From: Croceivirga lutea
Lineage (GTDB): Bacteria; Bacteroidota; Bacteroidia; Flavobacteriales; Flavobacteriaceae
Assembly: GCF_014235875.1 (NCBI RefSeq)
Contig: NZ_JACJUK010000005.1
Coordinates: 124,001 to 188,000 of the forward strand
Length of the DNA stretch: 64,000 nucleotides
Direction of reading: 5' to 3'
Under the pieces are notes generated by a model. That model worked only from the letters and a program-made list of their open reading frames with translations. It was not told the DNA's origin and made no database searches. This document shows positions 1 to 8,316 of this stretch, one piece after another; position 1 is the first letter of the stretch, and every line of letters starts with the position of its first letter. Position numbers and translations under genes: made by a program.

Positions 1-781
1 CCGACTTTGTAGAAATTACCTCTAAATGCGGCGTTAATTGTTTAGCTCCCAAGGCACAGTTAAACCCGACACTTAGTATGGGTAAATGCGAAATTGAAAT
101 CAAAAATGCTTCTGCGGTTTGTCCAGATAGAGTTCTGCCAGAAGCATCTGTAATAGTACCACTGACCATTATGGGCACTTCTATATTGCGCTCTTCTTTT
201 ACCTCTTCTATTGCAAAAAGTGCGGCTTTGGCATTTAGGGTGTCGAATATGGTTTCTACCAAAAGTAAATCTGCCCCACCATCTAACAATGCCTCTACTT
301 GTTGTTTGTATGCCACACGTAACTCATCAAAAGAAATGGCTCTAAATCCAGGGTCGTTTACATCTGGACTCATACTAGCTGTTTTGTTGGTTGGGCCAAT
401 ACTACCAGCCACAAACCTTGGCTTTTGTGGCTCTTTGGCAGTAAATTCTTCCGCAACGCGCTTGGCTATTTTGGCCGACTCGTAATTAAGTTCGTACACC
501 AAATCTTGCATGCCATAATCTTCCATAGCAATGGTAGTGCCAGAAAAAGTATTGGTTTCTACTATATCTGCACCAGCTTCAAAATACTTGGCATGCACTG
601 TGGCAATAGCTTCGGGCTGGGTTATAGATAATAAATCGTTATTTCCTTGTAAAGGACTTGGCCAGTCTTTAAAACGCTCTCCCCTAAAATCCTCTTCGGT
701 AAACTTATAGCGTTGTAACATGGTACCCATGGCACCATCTAAAACTAATATGCGCTCCTTTAAAACTTCTTCAATCTTCAT
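1..781 (-). CDS. metH: Methionine synthase, homocysteine-binding part (partial, C-terminal side cut by window start)
   Basis: Homocysteine S-methyltransferase domain of cobalamin-dependent methionine synthase, which moves a methyl group from methyl-cobalamin to homocysteine. The ATG is at 781; about 260 codons are visible before the window edge. The N-terminus contains [12 protein letters not shown] and later [15 protein letters not shown], both typical of this domain. Cys242 in GFNCALGA fits the first of the three zinc-binding cysteines; the other two lie outside the window. Many flavobacteria split this protein into a short homocysteine domain and a separate folate/B12 protein, and which form this is cannot be seen. 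A SAM-I riboswitch lies directly upstream at 866-1020, so SAM probably represses it. Confidence 0.93.
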   Translation of the reverse strand, partial: MKIEEVLKERILVLDGAMGTMLQRYKFTEEDFRGERFKDWPSPLQGNNDLLSITQPEAIATVHAKYFEAGADIVETNTFSGTTIAMEDYGMQDLVYELNYESAKIAKRVAEEFTAKEPQKPRFVAGSIGPTNKTASMSPDVNDPGFRAISFDELRVAYKQQVEALLDGGADLLLVETIFDTLNAKAALFAIEEVKEERNIEVPIMVSGTITDASGRTLSGQTAEAFLISISHLPILSVGFNCALGAKQLTPHLEVISTKS

Positions 782-791
782 AACTACAAAG

Positions 792-809
792 GTCACCAAT
801 ATTGGCGAC
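792..809 (-). promoter_or_regulatory. Near-perfect inverted repeat just before the metH start
   Basis: GTCACCAAT followed by ATTGGCGAC forms an 18-nt inverted repeat with one mismatch, ending 11 nt before the metH ATG. No T-run follows on the metH strand, so it does not look like an intrinsic terminator. As an inference, it may be part of the riboswitch expression platform acting on translation. Confidence 0.4.
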
Positions 810-865
810 GTATTATTTTAGTAGGCTAGCAAAGTTACAAGGGTACACAAAAGACTGTTGTTTTT

Positions 866-1020
866 GTTATCCTTCTTCATAAATGCTGCTGGAATAAGTC
901 AACAAACCCTAAATTAATTTCAGGATGAAGTAGAATGTAGCACCTTCATTGCTTATAATAATTAAAGCAAGGGTTGCTAAGGTTTCAACGGGTCTATTCC
1001 CTCCACCTTTCTTGATAACC
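866..1020 (-). ncRNA. SAM-I (S-box) riboswitch upstream of metH
   Basis: Read on the minus strand, the segment begins GGTTATCAAGAAAGGTGGAG, then GGAATAGACCC, GTTGAAACC, TTAGCAACC and, after a variable stem, GGTGCTACATTC. These are the conserved SAM-I core blocks in order. P1 closes between GGTTATC (1014-1020) and GATAAC (866-871). P3 is TTGCTT/AAGCAA, and a P4-like stem is CTTCAT/ATGAAG. The family binds S-adenosylmethionine and turns off methionine genes. The metH start is 85 nt beyond P1. Confidence 0.93.
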
Positions 1021-1045
1021 TACATTATTTTTAATGAACTGCGTG

Positions 1046-1077
1046 CAAAGAAAAGGCCCTTAGGGATTAAATACAAA
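1046..1077 (-). promoter_or_regulatory. Candidate metH promoter
   Basis: On the minus strand TTTG (1074-1077), a 20-nt spacer and TTTCTTTG (1046-1053, 7 of 8 to the flavobacterial TAnnTTTG element) lie just before the riboswitch. The predicted transcript start, about 1040, is 20 nt ahead of P1, which fits. Not tested. Confidence 0.5.
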
Positions 1078-1096
1078 AAAACCGTTTCTTTTATCA

Positions 1097-1126
1097 CAAA
1101 AAAGCCTCCCTTGGTAAGGAGGCTCG
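1097..1126 (-). terminator. Intrinsic terminator of the sulfate assimilation operon
   Basis: On the minus strand GCCTCC, a short loop and GGGAGGC are followed by six T residues. It sits about 25 nt after the stop of the last operon gene (1150) and separates the operon from the metH riboswitch unit. Confidence 0.85.
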
Positions 1127-1149
1127 CTAACTCAAACTCATCTAAGATT

Positions 1150-2211
1150 TTAGACGATACTTTGCACCACCTCTTTTTTGGCTTCTTTCTTGGATCCGTC
1201 GAATCCTTCTACACCGCCAACCGTGGTATACTTCATTACAAATCGTTTATCTGGATTTATAATTTGGTAGGCATATTGACACATTACCGCTGCTTCATGA
1301 AAGCCTGATAAGATTAGTTTTAACTTTCCTTCATACGTATTCACATCACCAATAGCAAAGACTCCCGGTATATTGGTTTGGTAGTCTTTTGCATTATTTA
1401 CTTTAATAGCATTCTTTTCTATCTCTAAGCCCCAGCTACCTATAGGTCCTAATTTAGGAGATAGACCAAACAACGGAATAAAATAATCGGTCTCTACGTA
1501 CTTGGGTTCCACACCTTCTTCTGTAGATTTTATAACTACCGCTTCTATAGTATCCGCGCCATGTAATTCTTTTACTTCTGCTTTGGTGTGCAGCTTAATT
1601 TTACCTACCTGCGCTAATTCTCTTGCTTTTTCCACTGAGTCTAAAGCACCACGGAATTCGTTTCTACGGTGTACCAAATGTACCTCTGAAGCTACATCTG
1701 CCAAGAAAATAGACCAATCTAGGGCAGAATCTCCACCACCAGCAATTACCACTTTTTTATCGCGATACACTTCTGGGTCTTTTATCATGTATTCCACACC
1801 TTTGGTTTCATAGATATCCAAATTTGGAATTTGTGGTTTTCTTGGCTCAAAAGAACCCAAACCACCAGCAATTACCACTACTGGCGCATGGTGTTGCGTA
1901 CCCAAATTAGTAGTAACAATGAACGAACCATCTTCTTGCTTGTCTAAAGTCTCTGCACGTTCACCTAAGGTAAATCCTGGCTCAAAAGGCTTTATTTGCT
2001 CCATTAAACGGTCTACCAAATCGCCCGCTAAAATTTCTGGATAAGCCGGAATATCATAAATAGGTTTTTTAGGATAAATCTCTGAACACTGCCCACCCGG
2101 TTGTGGTAATGCATCTATAATGTGGCATTTAAGTTTTAACAATCCTGCTTCAAAAACAGTGAACAATCCTGTTGGTCCTGCACCAATAATAAGTATATCA
2201 GTCTTTATCAT
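1150..2211 (-). CDS. Ferredoxin-NADP reductase, thioredoxin-reductase-like (YumC type)
   Basis: FAD/NADPH oxidoreductase of 353 residues, the usual size for TrxR-like ferredoxin-NADP reductases. The FAD-binding loop GAGPTGLF is near residue 11 and the NADPH loop GGGDSALDW is in the middle. The C-terminal GDVNTYEGKLK binds FAD. There is no CxxC redox pair in the NADPH domain, which argues against thioredoxin reductase. It is the last gene of the cys operon, 99 nt after the Met8-like gene. The sulfite reductase in this operon is the one-subunit ferredoxin type, so I infer that this enzyme supplies its electrons from NADPH through ferredoxin. Confidence 0.88.
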   Translation of the reverse strand: MIKTDILIIGAGPTGLFTVFEAGLLKLKCHIIDALPQPGGQCSEIYPKKPIYDIPAYPEILAGDLVDRLMEQIKPFEPGFTLGERAETLDKQEDGSFIVTTNLGTQHHAPVVVIAGGLGSFEPRKPQIPNLDIYETKGVEYMIKDPEVYRDKKVVIAGGGDSALDWSIFLADVASEVHLVHRRNEFRGALDSVEKARELAQVGKIKLHTKAEVKELHGADTIEAVVIKSTEEGVEPKYVETDYFIPLFGLSPKLGPIGSWGLEIEKNAIKVNNAKDYQTNIPGVFAIGDVNTYEGKLKLILSGFHEAAVMCQYAYQIINPDKRFVMKYTTVGGVEGFDGSKKEAKKEVVQSIV

Positions 2212-2310
2212 GTTATCTCCTTTTGTATTTCCGCTAGCGCGGGAATTTCAATCTATTTTAATTTTCTTTTTCTAATGCTTTCTCTTTTACCGCGATTACG
2301 CACGGCCCTT

Positions 2311-2889
2311 TTATTTTTTATTGACCAGCTTCTCTGTAATCTGATTCATCTGGTCTACTTTCTCTTCAAAATTACCCTTAATGGTTTTTCTATATTCATT
2401 TAAGTTTTTAACCATTTGGTCTATGTCTTCTGGAATTACTTCCTCAAAAAACTGACGTAAGCGTTTTGCGGTGGTTGGTGATTTACCGTTGGTAGAAATC
2501 GCGACCTTTACATTCCCTTTAGTCACAATACCCCCCATGTAGAAATCGCACAATGGTGGGTTGTCCGCAACATTCACCAATTTACTCTGCGCCCTACAGT
2601 CATTATACACCTGTATATTTACTTCTGGAACATCTGTAGTTGCCACTACCATATGTTTAGCCTCTAAATATTTAGGATGATAAACATCGGTTATCATAGT
2701 CACATTAAATGCATTGGCCAGTTCAACAGTTGCATCTCTAAACATAGGAGATACCATTGTTACTTTTGCATCTGGACTAGACTTGGTTAAAAAATGTAAC
2801 TTTTCTTCGGCTACAAATCCACCACCAACTATTAGCACTTCTAATTGTGAAGTTTTCAGAAATATGGGATAAAGGTTATTGCGTTCCAT
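2311..2889 (-). CDS. Precorrin-2 dehydrogenase / sirohydrochlorin ferrochelatase (Met8-like)
   Basis: Siroheme synthase N-terminal-type protein, 192 residues. It has the NAD-binding start VLIVGGGFVAEEKL and the family segment TNGKSPTTAKRLR. It should oxidise precorrin-2 and insert iron to make siroheme, the cofactor of the sulfite reductase two genes upstream. Its ATG overlaps the cobA stop as TAATG, so the two are probably translationally coupled. Together the two proteins do the job of the single CysG of enterobacteria. It is shorter than yeast Met8p but typical for Bacteroidota. Confidence 0.9.
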   Translation of the reverse strand: MERNNLYPIFLKTSQLEVLIVGGGFVAEEKLHFLTKSSPDAKVTMVSPMFRDATVELANAFNVTMITDVYHPKYLEAKHMVVATTDVPEVNIQVYNDCRAQSKLVNVADNPPLCDFYMGGIVTKGNVKVAISTNGKSPTTAKRLRQFFEEVIPEDIDQMVKNLNEYRKTIKGNFEEKVDQMNQITEKLVNKK

Positions 2890-3698
2890 TAGGCTTGTAC
2901 GTTTTGTTCTTGTTGTACTGCTAAGATACGCGCTCTATGCGCCACCACATCCCCTATAATAATGATTGCAGGATTGGACAGCTGCTGCTCCTTTGCCTTG
3001 GACTCTATGGAAGCAACAGTGCCAATACCTATTTTTTCATCTTTTCTAGTCCCATTTTGTATAATGGCAACCGGAGTTTCTGATTTACCTTCTTGTTGAA
3101 ACAATGCCATGATTTCTGCTAATTTGCTCATGCCCATTAAAATCACCACCGTTGCGGAAGATTTTGCCGCCAACGCCACGTCTTTAGACAATTTATGTTC
3201 CTTAGTTGTACCGGTAATTACCCAAAAACTTTCTGATGCCCCTCTTTTGGTCACCGGAATATTTTGATAGGCAGGAACGGATACCGAAGAAGAAATACCG
3301 GGTACCATGGCCACTTCTAATCCAAAACTAGCGGCATATTCCATCTCTTCAGCTCCACGACCAAACACAAATGGGTCGCCACCTTTAAGGCGTACTACGT
3401 GTTTTCCTTCTTGGCCACGTTGTACAATTAGCTCGTTTATTTGTTCTTGTTGATAACTGTAACAACCTTTGCGTTTCCCCACAAAAATTTGTTCTGCTTG
3501 CGGGGCGTACTCCAATAAATCAGGGTTCACTAGGGCATCAAACAAAACCACATCTGCACTTTTTAAAGCTTTTATGCCTTTAAGTGTAAAAAGGTCTGCG
3601 TCTCCTGGTCCGGCCCCTACCACAGTAAGCTTACCAGCGGTCCCAAATGGCCCTGAAAATGGAGTAGTGTTTGCTGTATAATTGTTACTAAAACTCAT
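2889..3698 (-). CDS. cobA: Uroporphyrinogen-III C-methyltransferase
   Basis: SAM-dependent methyltransferase of 269 residues that makes precorrin-2 from uroporphyrinogen III, the first committed step to siroheme. Visible motifs are VVGAGPGDADLFTLKG near the N-terminus, VRLKGGDPFVFGRGAEE and VPGISS, all standard for this family. It starts 3 nt after the sulfite reductase stop and shares one base with the following gene. The location between siroheme user and siroheme finisher supports a siroheme rather than cobalamin role. Confidence 0.94.
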   Translation of the reverse strand: MSFSNNYTANTTPFSGPFGTAGKLTVVGAGPGDADLFTLKGIKALKSADVVLFDALVNPDLLEYAPQAEQIFVGKRKGCYSYQQEQINELIVQRGQEGKHVVRLKGGDPFVFGRGAEEMEYAASFGLEVAMVPGISSSVSVPAYQNIPVTKRGASESFWVITGTTKEHKLSKDVALAAKSSATVVILMGMSKLAEIMALFQQEGKSETPVAIIQNGTRKDEKIGIGTVASIESKAKEQQLSNPAIIIIGDVVAHRARILAVQQEQNVQA

Positions 3699-3701
3699 TT
3701 T

Positions 3702-5798
3702 TTACGCTTCTTGTAATTCTAGGTTTCTAAACGCTTCTAGTTTGGCCAATACCTGTTTGGCGTCTTCTAAATAACTTTTAGCAAATGCTTCGGTAGGTTG
3801 GTTTTGATTTAGTTGTAGCACCAAATCACTAAAACCACCTTTAAAATCTATTTTATTAGTGGCTACAAACAAGGCATCAAAATCCTTGATGATGCTGTTG
3901 TGTGTATTTACCTTCGTCTTTTCTGATGTCAATAATGCTTTTGCAGAATTTACCATAGACTGATAGCTATAATAAACACTTGCCGCCCACTTACCTTGCT
4001 CTAGTGCTTCTGCAGCATTATCAATTTTTTCTTGGCTTTCAAAGAATAACGTAGCTACCAAATCCACGATAACCCCTGCACATTCCCCTACACCAATCTC
4101 TTTTTTATATTTTTCTGTATTTCCCCAGTCTACAAAATCTTCTGCGGTAAGGTTATCTACATCGGTCAACTCTTTAAGAAAATCGTAGAAGTACAGCTGA
4201 CCTTTTTCCGCATAATACGCATCAAAAGATTTACCTTGTCCGTTAGCTTCATAATCATCTAAGATTAAGCGCAATGCCTGCGGCCCTCTTTTAGACGGCA
4301 CTTTAACCACTTTATCTGCAAACGTTCCGTTACCATTACCGTGGTTACCACCACCTAGCAATACCTGTAATGCCGGCGCCACTAATTTATCCTTGGTACG
4401 TACACTCATCCCTTGAAAACCAATGTGTGCCATATTGTGCTGCCCACAGGCGTTCATACATCCGCTAATTTTAATTACCACATCTGGATTGTTGATGTAT
4501 GATGGGTATTCTGCTTTAATTACACGTTCTAGTTCCGCCGCAATCCCAGTGCTACTGGCAATACCCAAATTACACGTATCCGTACCTGGGCAAGCCGTAA
4601 TGTCCAAAGCTTTGTTATACCCTGCTTCTACAAAACCAAGTTTTTCCAACTCTTGATAGAAGTAAGGAACCAACTCCTCTTTAACATAAGGAATTAATAT
4701 ATTTTGACGCAGCGATAAGCGTAACTCACCAGCTGCATATTCTTTTACGAGATTCGCTAATTGTCTTGCTTTGTCCGTATAGAAATCGCCCAACAAAACT
4801 TTAATACCAATAGCCACATAGCCTTTTTGCTTTTGTGGAATTACGTTAGTGCTTTTCCACAACTCGTAGGCTAATGTTTCTTTAATTTCTATCGTTGGAA
4901 TTTTTGGCTGCGCGATGTTTACCTTTGCATACGACTCAGCATCAATAGGATAGGTTTGGTGTGGTACCGCTGTTTTTTCTTGCTCTAGTAATTCTTTAAA
5001 AGCATCTAAACCAATGTCTTTCAACAAAAACTTCATTCTTGCTTTAGCTCTACTTTTACGTTCCCCGTATCTGTCAAATACACGAATCACCTGTTCCATT
5101 AAAGGAATTATTTGGTCTGATGGTAAAAAGCTATACAACTGGTCTGCGTGTCTTGGTTGTGAACCCAAACCGCCGGCCAACATCACTTTAAAACCTTTTA
5201 CACCATTTTGTATTTTAGCAATGAAACCCAAATCGTGCATGTAAGACAAGCCCGTATCTGCATCAGAAGCAGAAAATGAAACCTTGAACTTACGTCCCAT
5301 TTCTTGCCCAATAGGATTTCTAAGAAAGTATTGAAAAACAGCATGTGCATATGGTGAAACATCAAAAGGCTCGTCCAAATCTATTCCAGCAGTCTCACTA
5401 GCGGTTACGTTACGCACCGTATTACCACAAGCTTCCCTAAGGGTTACATCGTCTTTTTCTAGCTGCGCCCACAATTCTGGAGTACGTTCCAAATCCACAT
5501 AATGAATTTGTATGTCTTGCCTTGTGGTAATGTGTAAACGACCGGTAGAAAACTCGTCCGAGACATCGCAGATACGTAGCAATTGGTTTGCAGTAACCTT
5601 GCCGTAAGGTAGTTTAATACGAATCATCTGCACACCCGGCTGTCTTTGACCATACACACCACGGGCCAATCTAAGACTACGGAAGCGCTCCTCGTCTACC
5701 TTACCTTCTTTAAACTGGCGAATCTTCTTCTCCAATTCAATGATATCCTTTTCTACTACTGGATTTTCTATTTCGGTTCTAAAACTTTGCATTGCCAC
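3702..5798 (-). CDS. Ferredoxin-type sulfite reductase with C-terminal HEPN-like domain
   Basis: Siroheme/4Fe-4S reductase of 698 residues that would reduce sulfite to sulfide (nitrite to ammonia is the family alternative). It has the two-fold repeated reductase architecture, with the cluster/siroheme cysteines C403, C409, C447 and C451 in CPGTDTC and SGCMNACGQHN. The operon with cysDNH decides for sulfite. The reductase ends near residue 570. The last roughly 110 residues (585-695) are an all-helical segment resembling HEPN domains, with ALEQGKWAASVYYSYQSM, but I do not see the R-x4-6-H nuclease motif. No flavodoxin/FAD partner (CysJ type) is present, only a ferredoxin reductase. Confidence 0.9.
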   Translation of the reverse strand: MAMQSFRTEIENPVVEKDIIELEKKIRQFKEGKVDEERFRSLRLARGVYGQRQPGVQMIRIKLPYGKVTANQLLRICDVSDEFSTGRLHITTRQDIQIHYVDLERTPELWAQLEKDDVTLREACGNTVRNVTASETAGIDLDEPFDVSPYAHAVFQYFLRNPIGQEMGRKFKVSFSASDADTGLSYMHDLGFIAKIQNGVKGFKVMLAGGLGSQPRHADQLYSFLPSDQIIPLMEQVIRVFDRYGERKSRAKARMKFLLKDIGLDAFKELLEQEKTAVPHQTYPIDAESYAKVNIAQPKIPTIEIKETLAYELWKSTNVIPQKQKGYVAIGIKVLLGDFYTDKARQLANLVKEYAAGELRLSLRQNILIPYVKEELVPYFYQELEKLGFVEAGYNKALDITACPGTDTCNLGIASSTGIAAELERVIKAEYPSYINNPDVVIKISGCMNACGQHNMAHIGFQGMSVRTKDKLVAPALQVLLGGGNHGNGNGTFADKVVKVPSKRGPQALRLILDDYEANGQGKSFDAYYAEKGQLYFYDFLKELTDVDNLTAEDFVDWGNTEKYKKEIGVGECAGVIVDLVATLFFESQEKIDNAAEALEQGKWAASVYYSYQSMVNSAKALLTSEKTKVNTHNSIIKDFDALFVATNKIDFKGGFSDLVLQLNQNQPTEAFAKSYLEDAKQVLAKLEAFRNLELQEA

Positions 5799-5952
5799 AC
5801 CCGACCTTTCTAATGGAAAGGAGCACTTTACGGTAATATTTAATTAAACTTTTACTATCCCCTTTAAACCTCTCAAAAGAGCGGAAAACTCTTTGGAGGA
5901 AGTGGTATTTTTAATAATTTATAATTCCTATAGATTTTATAGGTTATAAGTC

Positions 5953-5984
5953 TAAAAAATTCTGGAACCTTACGCTCCAGAACT
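5953..5984 (-). terminator. Terminator-like hairpin after cysN
   Basis: On the minus strand TTCTGGA, a 9-nt loop and TCCAGAA are followed by six T residues, 6 nt past the cysN stop. It lies inside the presumed operon, in the 191-nt gap before the sulfite reductase gene. It probably lowers or ends transcription there, so the downstream genes may depend on readthrough or their own promoter. I saw no convincing promoter in the gap. Confidence 0.65.
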
Positions 5985-5989
5985 TCATT

Positions 5990-7237
5990 TTATGCTATAA
6001 AGCCAACGCCAGCTGTAGCGTTAGACTGTGCATCTATCAATATAAAAGAACCATTGGTTCTATGGTCTTTGAAGGCATCGTAAAAGATAGGCTTGTTCAA
6101 TTTAAAGCTCACTTTTGCAATATCATTCATCCCCAAACTTGTTGCCGCTTCATCTATACCCGTATAGTCTGGTTTAATTTTATGATGAATAGCATCTACT
6201 TTAGCCAACACCTTATTAACCCCATGCTGTACCACGTATTTTTTACCTGGAGTAAGTTGGTCAGAATCCATCCAAGATACCGTTGCGGTAAATTGCTTTT
6301 CTATCTGCGGCAAATCGTCCGCCTTAACCAACATATCTCCCCTACTCACATTAATCTCATCTTCTAGCGTAATGGTAACCGAAGACCTTCTTGATGCCGT
6401 TTGGAATTTTTTATCGTGAAAATAAATTTCTTTGATTTTAGAACGCGTTTGTGATGGTAAGGCTACCACCTCATCCCCCACACTTAATTCGCCACCGTAC
6501 ACTTTCCCAGCAAAACCACGAAAATCATGATAATCGTCTGTTTTAGGGCGAATTACATATTGCACCGGAAAACGAGGTGTACCTGTGTTATAGATATCTT
6601 TTAAATCTAACTCCTCTAAATGCTGCAACAAGGTTTGCCCATGGTACCAAGGCATTGCGTCAGATTTGTTAACTACATTATCACCTTTTAAAGCACTTAC
6701 TGGAATAAACGTGATGTTCTGATCTTGATAATCGCGCTTCGCCATTAACTCCTCAAAATCAGCTTTGATTGCGTTAAAAGTGTCCTCTGCATAATCTACC
6801 AAATCCATTTTGTTGATAGCAACAATCACATCTTTAATGCGAAGCATATTATTGATGAAAAAGTGTCTATACGTTTGCTCAATAACCCCCTTACGTGCAT
6901 CGATTAAAATAATCGCCGCTTGCGAAGTAGAAGCACCTGTAACCATGTTACGGGTATATTCTACATGCCCTGGAGTATCTGCTATAATGTAACTCTTGGT
7001 TGGTGTAGAAAAATAAATGTGAGCAACATCTATTGTGATACCTTGTTCACGTTCTGCCACCAAGCCGTCTGTTGCCAGGGAAAAATCCAAATAGTCATAA
7101 CCACGTTGCTTACTGGTTTTTTCTATGGCCTCTAATTTATCTGTAGTTAAGGATTTGGTATCGTAAAGTAAACGCCCAATCAAGGTACTCTTACCATCGT
7201 CTACACTCCCTGCTGTTGCTAATTTTAAAACTTTCAA
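5990..7237 (-). CDS. cysN: Sulfate adenylyltransferase subunit 1 (GTPase)
   Basis: EF-Tu-like GTPase of 415 residues that couples GTP hydrolysis to APS formation by CysD. Visible motifs are the P-loop GSVDDGKSTLIGRL at residues 11-24, DTPGHVEYTRNM and NKMDLVDY. The length stops after the two beta-barrel domains, so there is no fused APS kinase (the NodQ/CysNC form is about 630 residues). It follows cysD after an 82-nt gap. Confidence 0.95.
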   Translation of the reverse strand: MKVLKLATAGSVDDGKSTLIGRLLYDTKSLTTDKLEAIEKTSKQRGYDYLDFSLATDGLVAEREQGITIDVAHIYFSTPTKSYIIADTPGHVEYTRNMVTGASTSQAAIILIDARKGVIEQTYRHFFINNMLRIKDVIVAINKMDLVDYAEDTFNAIKADFEELMAKRDYQDQNITFIPVSALKGDNVVNKSDAMPWYHGQTLLQHLEELDLKDIYNTGTPRFPVQYVIRPKTDDYHDFRGFAGKVYGGELSVGDEVVALPSQTRSKIKEIYFHDKKFQTASRRSSVTITLEDEINVSRGDMLVKADDLPQIEKQFTATVSWMDSDQLTPGKKYVVQHGVNKVLAKVDAIHHKIKPDYTGIDEAATSLGMNDIAKVSFKLNKPIFYDAFKDHRTNGSFILIDAQSNATAGVGFIA

Positions 7238-7319
7238 TTTCGTTTATCGTTGTTAGTTCATAGTTGTTGGTGGTATTCGTAAAAATGTAGCAACGAACAA
7301 CCAACGGCCATCAACTAGA

Positions 7320-8276
7320 TTAAAAATATCCTTGTTGTTTACGTTTTTCCATGGCAGCCTCAGAACGCTTATCATCTATACGTGCTCCACGCTCAGAGAT
7401 AGACGATTCGCGAATTTCTGCCACTACTTTTGCTATGGTATCCGCATTGGATTCTACCGCTGCAGTACAAGACATATCCCCTACTGTTCTAAAGCGTACG
7501 GTACGTTCTTCTACCACCTCATCTTCTGCTCTAAAAACAACATCGTCTTCTGCCGACCATATTAAGCCGTCTCTCAAAAAGATTTTACGTTGGTGTGCAA
7601 AATAGATAGAAGGTATCTCAATTTGTTCTCTTTCTATATAGCTCCACACATCTAGCTCTGTCCAGTTACTTATTGGAAAAACGCGTACGTTTTGCCCCAA
7701 TTCTATCTGGCCATTCAACATATCAAACAATTCTGGACGTTGGTTTTTCTCATCCCACTGCCCAAAATCATCACGTACAGAAAAAATACGCTCTTTAGCA
7801 CGCGCCTTTTCTTCGTCTCTACGAGCACCACCTATACACGCATCAAACTTAAACTCTTCAATAGCGTCTAATAAAGTTGTTGTCTGCAGCATGTTTCTAC
7901 TAGCATACTTACCCGTTTCTTCCTTTACCTTTCCTTGGTCTATGGAATCTTGTACGTTACGCACTATCAATTCCAAGCCCAATTCTTCTACCAACCTATC
8001 TCTAAATTCAATAGTTTCTGGAAAGTTATGCCCCGTATCTATGTGCATTAACGGGAACGGAATTTTTGCTGGCCAAAACGCTTTTTGTGCCAAGCGCACT
8101 AAGGTTATGGAGTCTTTACCTCCTGAGAATAACAACACGGGCTTCTCAAATTGTGCCGCCACTTCTCTGATAATATAGATAGCTTCGTTTTCCAGTGCAT
8201 TAGCCACATCTCCTGTTGCGCCCAATACTTGTGAATCCGTTGCCAAAATTTCTTTAGTTACTGTGTCCAAGGTCAT
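7320..8276 (-). CDS. cysD: Sulfate adenylyltransferase subunit 2
   Basis: N-type ATP pyrophosphatase of 318 residues that forms adenylyl sulfate from ATP and sulfate with CysN. The PP-loop FSGGKDSITLVRLA is present, along with GGARRDEEKARAKERIFS and PISNWTELDVWSYI, which are diagnostic of CysD. It is about 15 residues longer than the E. coli protein at its N-terminus. Reading order is cysH, cysD, cysN. Confidence 0.95.
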   Translation of the reverse strand: MTLDTVTKEILATDSQVLGATGDVANALENEAIYIIREVAAQFEKPVLLFSGGKDSITLVRLAQKAFWPAKIPFPLMHIDTGHNFPETIEFRDRLVEELGLELIVRNVQDSIDQGKVKEETGKYASRNMLQTTTLLDAIEEFKFDACIGGARRDEEKARAKERIFSVRDDFGQWDEKNQRPELFDMLNGQIELGQNVRVFPISNWTELDVWSYIEREQIEIPSIYFAHQRKIFLRDGLIWSAEDDVVFRAEDEVVEERTVRFRTVGDMSCTAAVESNADTIAKVVAEIRESSISERGARIDDKRSEAAMEKRKQQGYF

Positions 8277-8316
8277 ATTTTTATATAGCCAACGCAGTTG
8301 GCGTTCTTTCTATTTA

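Noticed and set aside
78-485. Plus-strand open frame of 135 codons at the left end
   Set aside because: It is antisense to the metH coding frame, with no family resemblance. The minus-strand reading shows clear MetH motifs.
949-1308. Plus-strand open frame across the metH riboswitch and the end of the FNR gene
   Set aside because: It runs through a SAM-I aptamer and a terminator and is antisense to FNR. The translation looks like no protein.
5805-5821. Small hairpin CCTTTC/GAAAGG before the sulfite reductase ATG
   Set aside because: Six base pairs without T-run or conserved aptamer features. Not enough to call a regulator.
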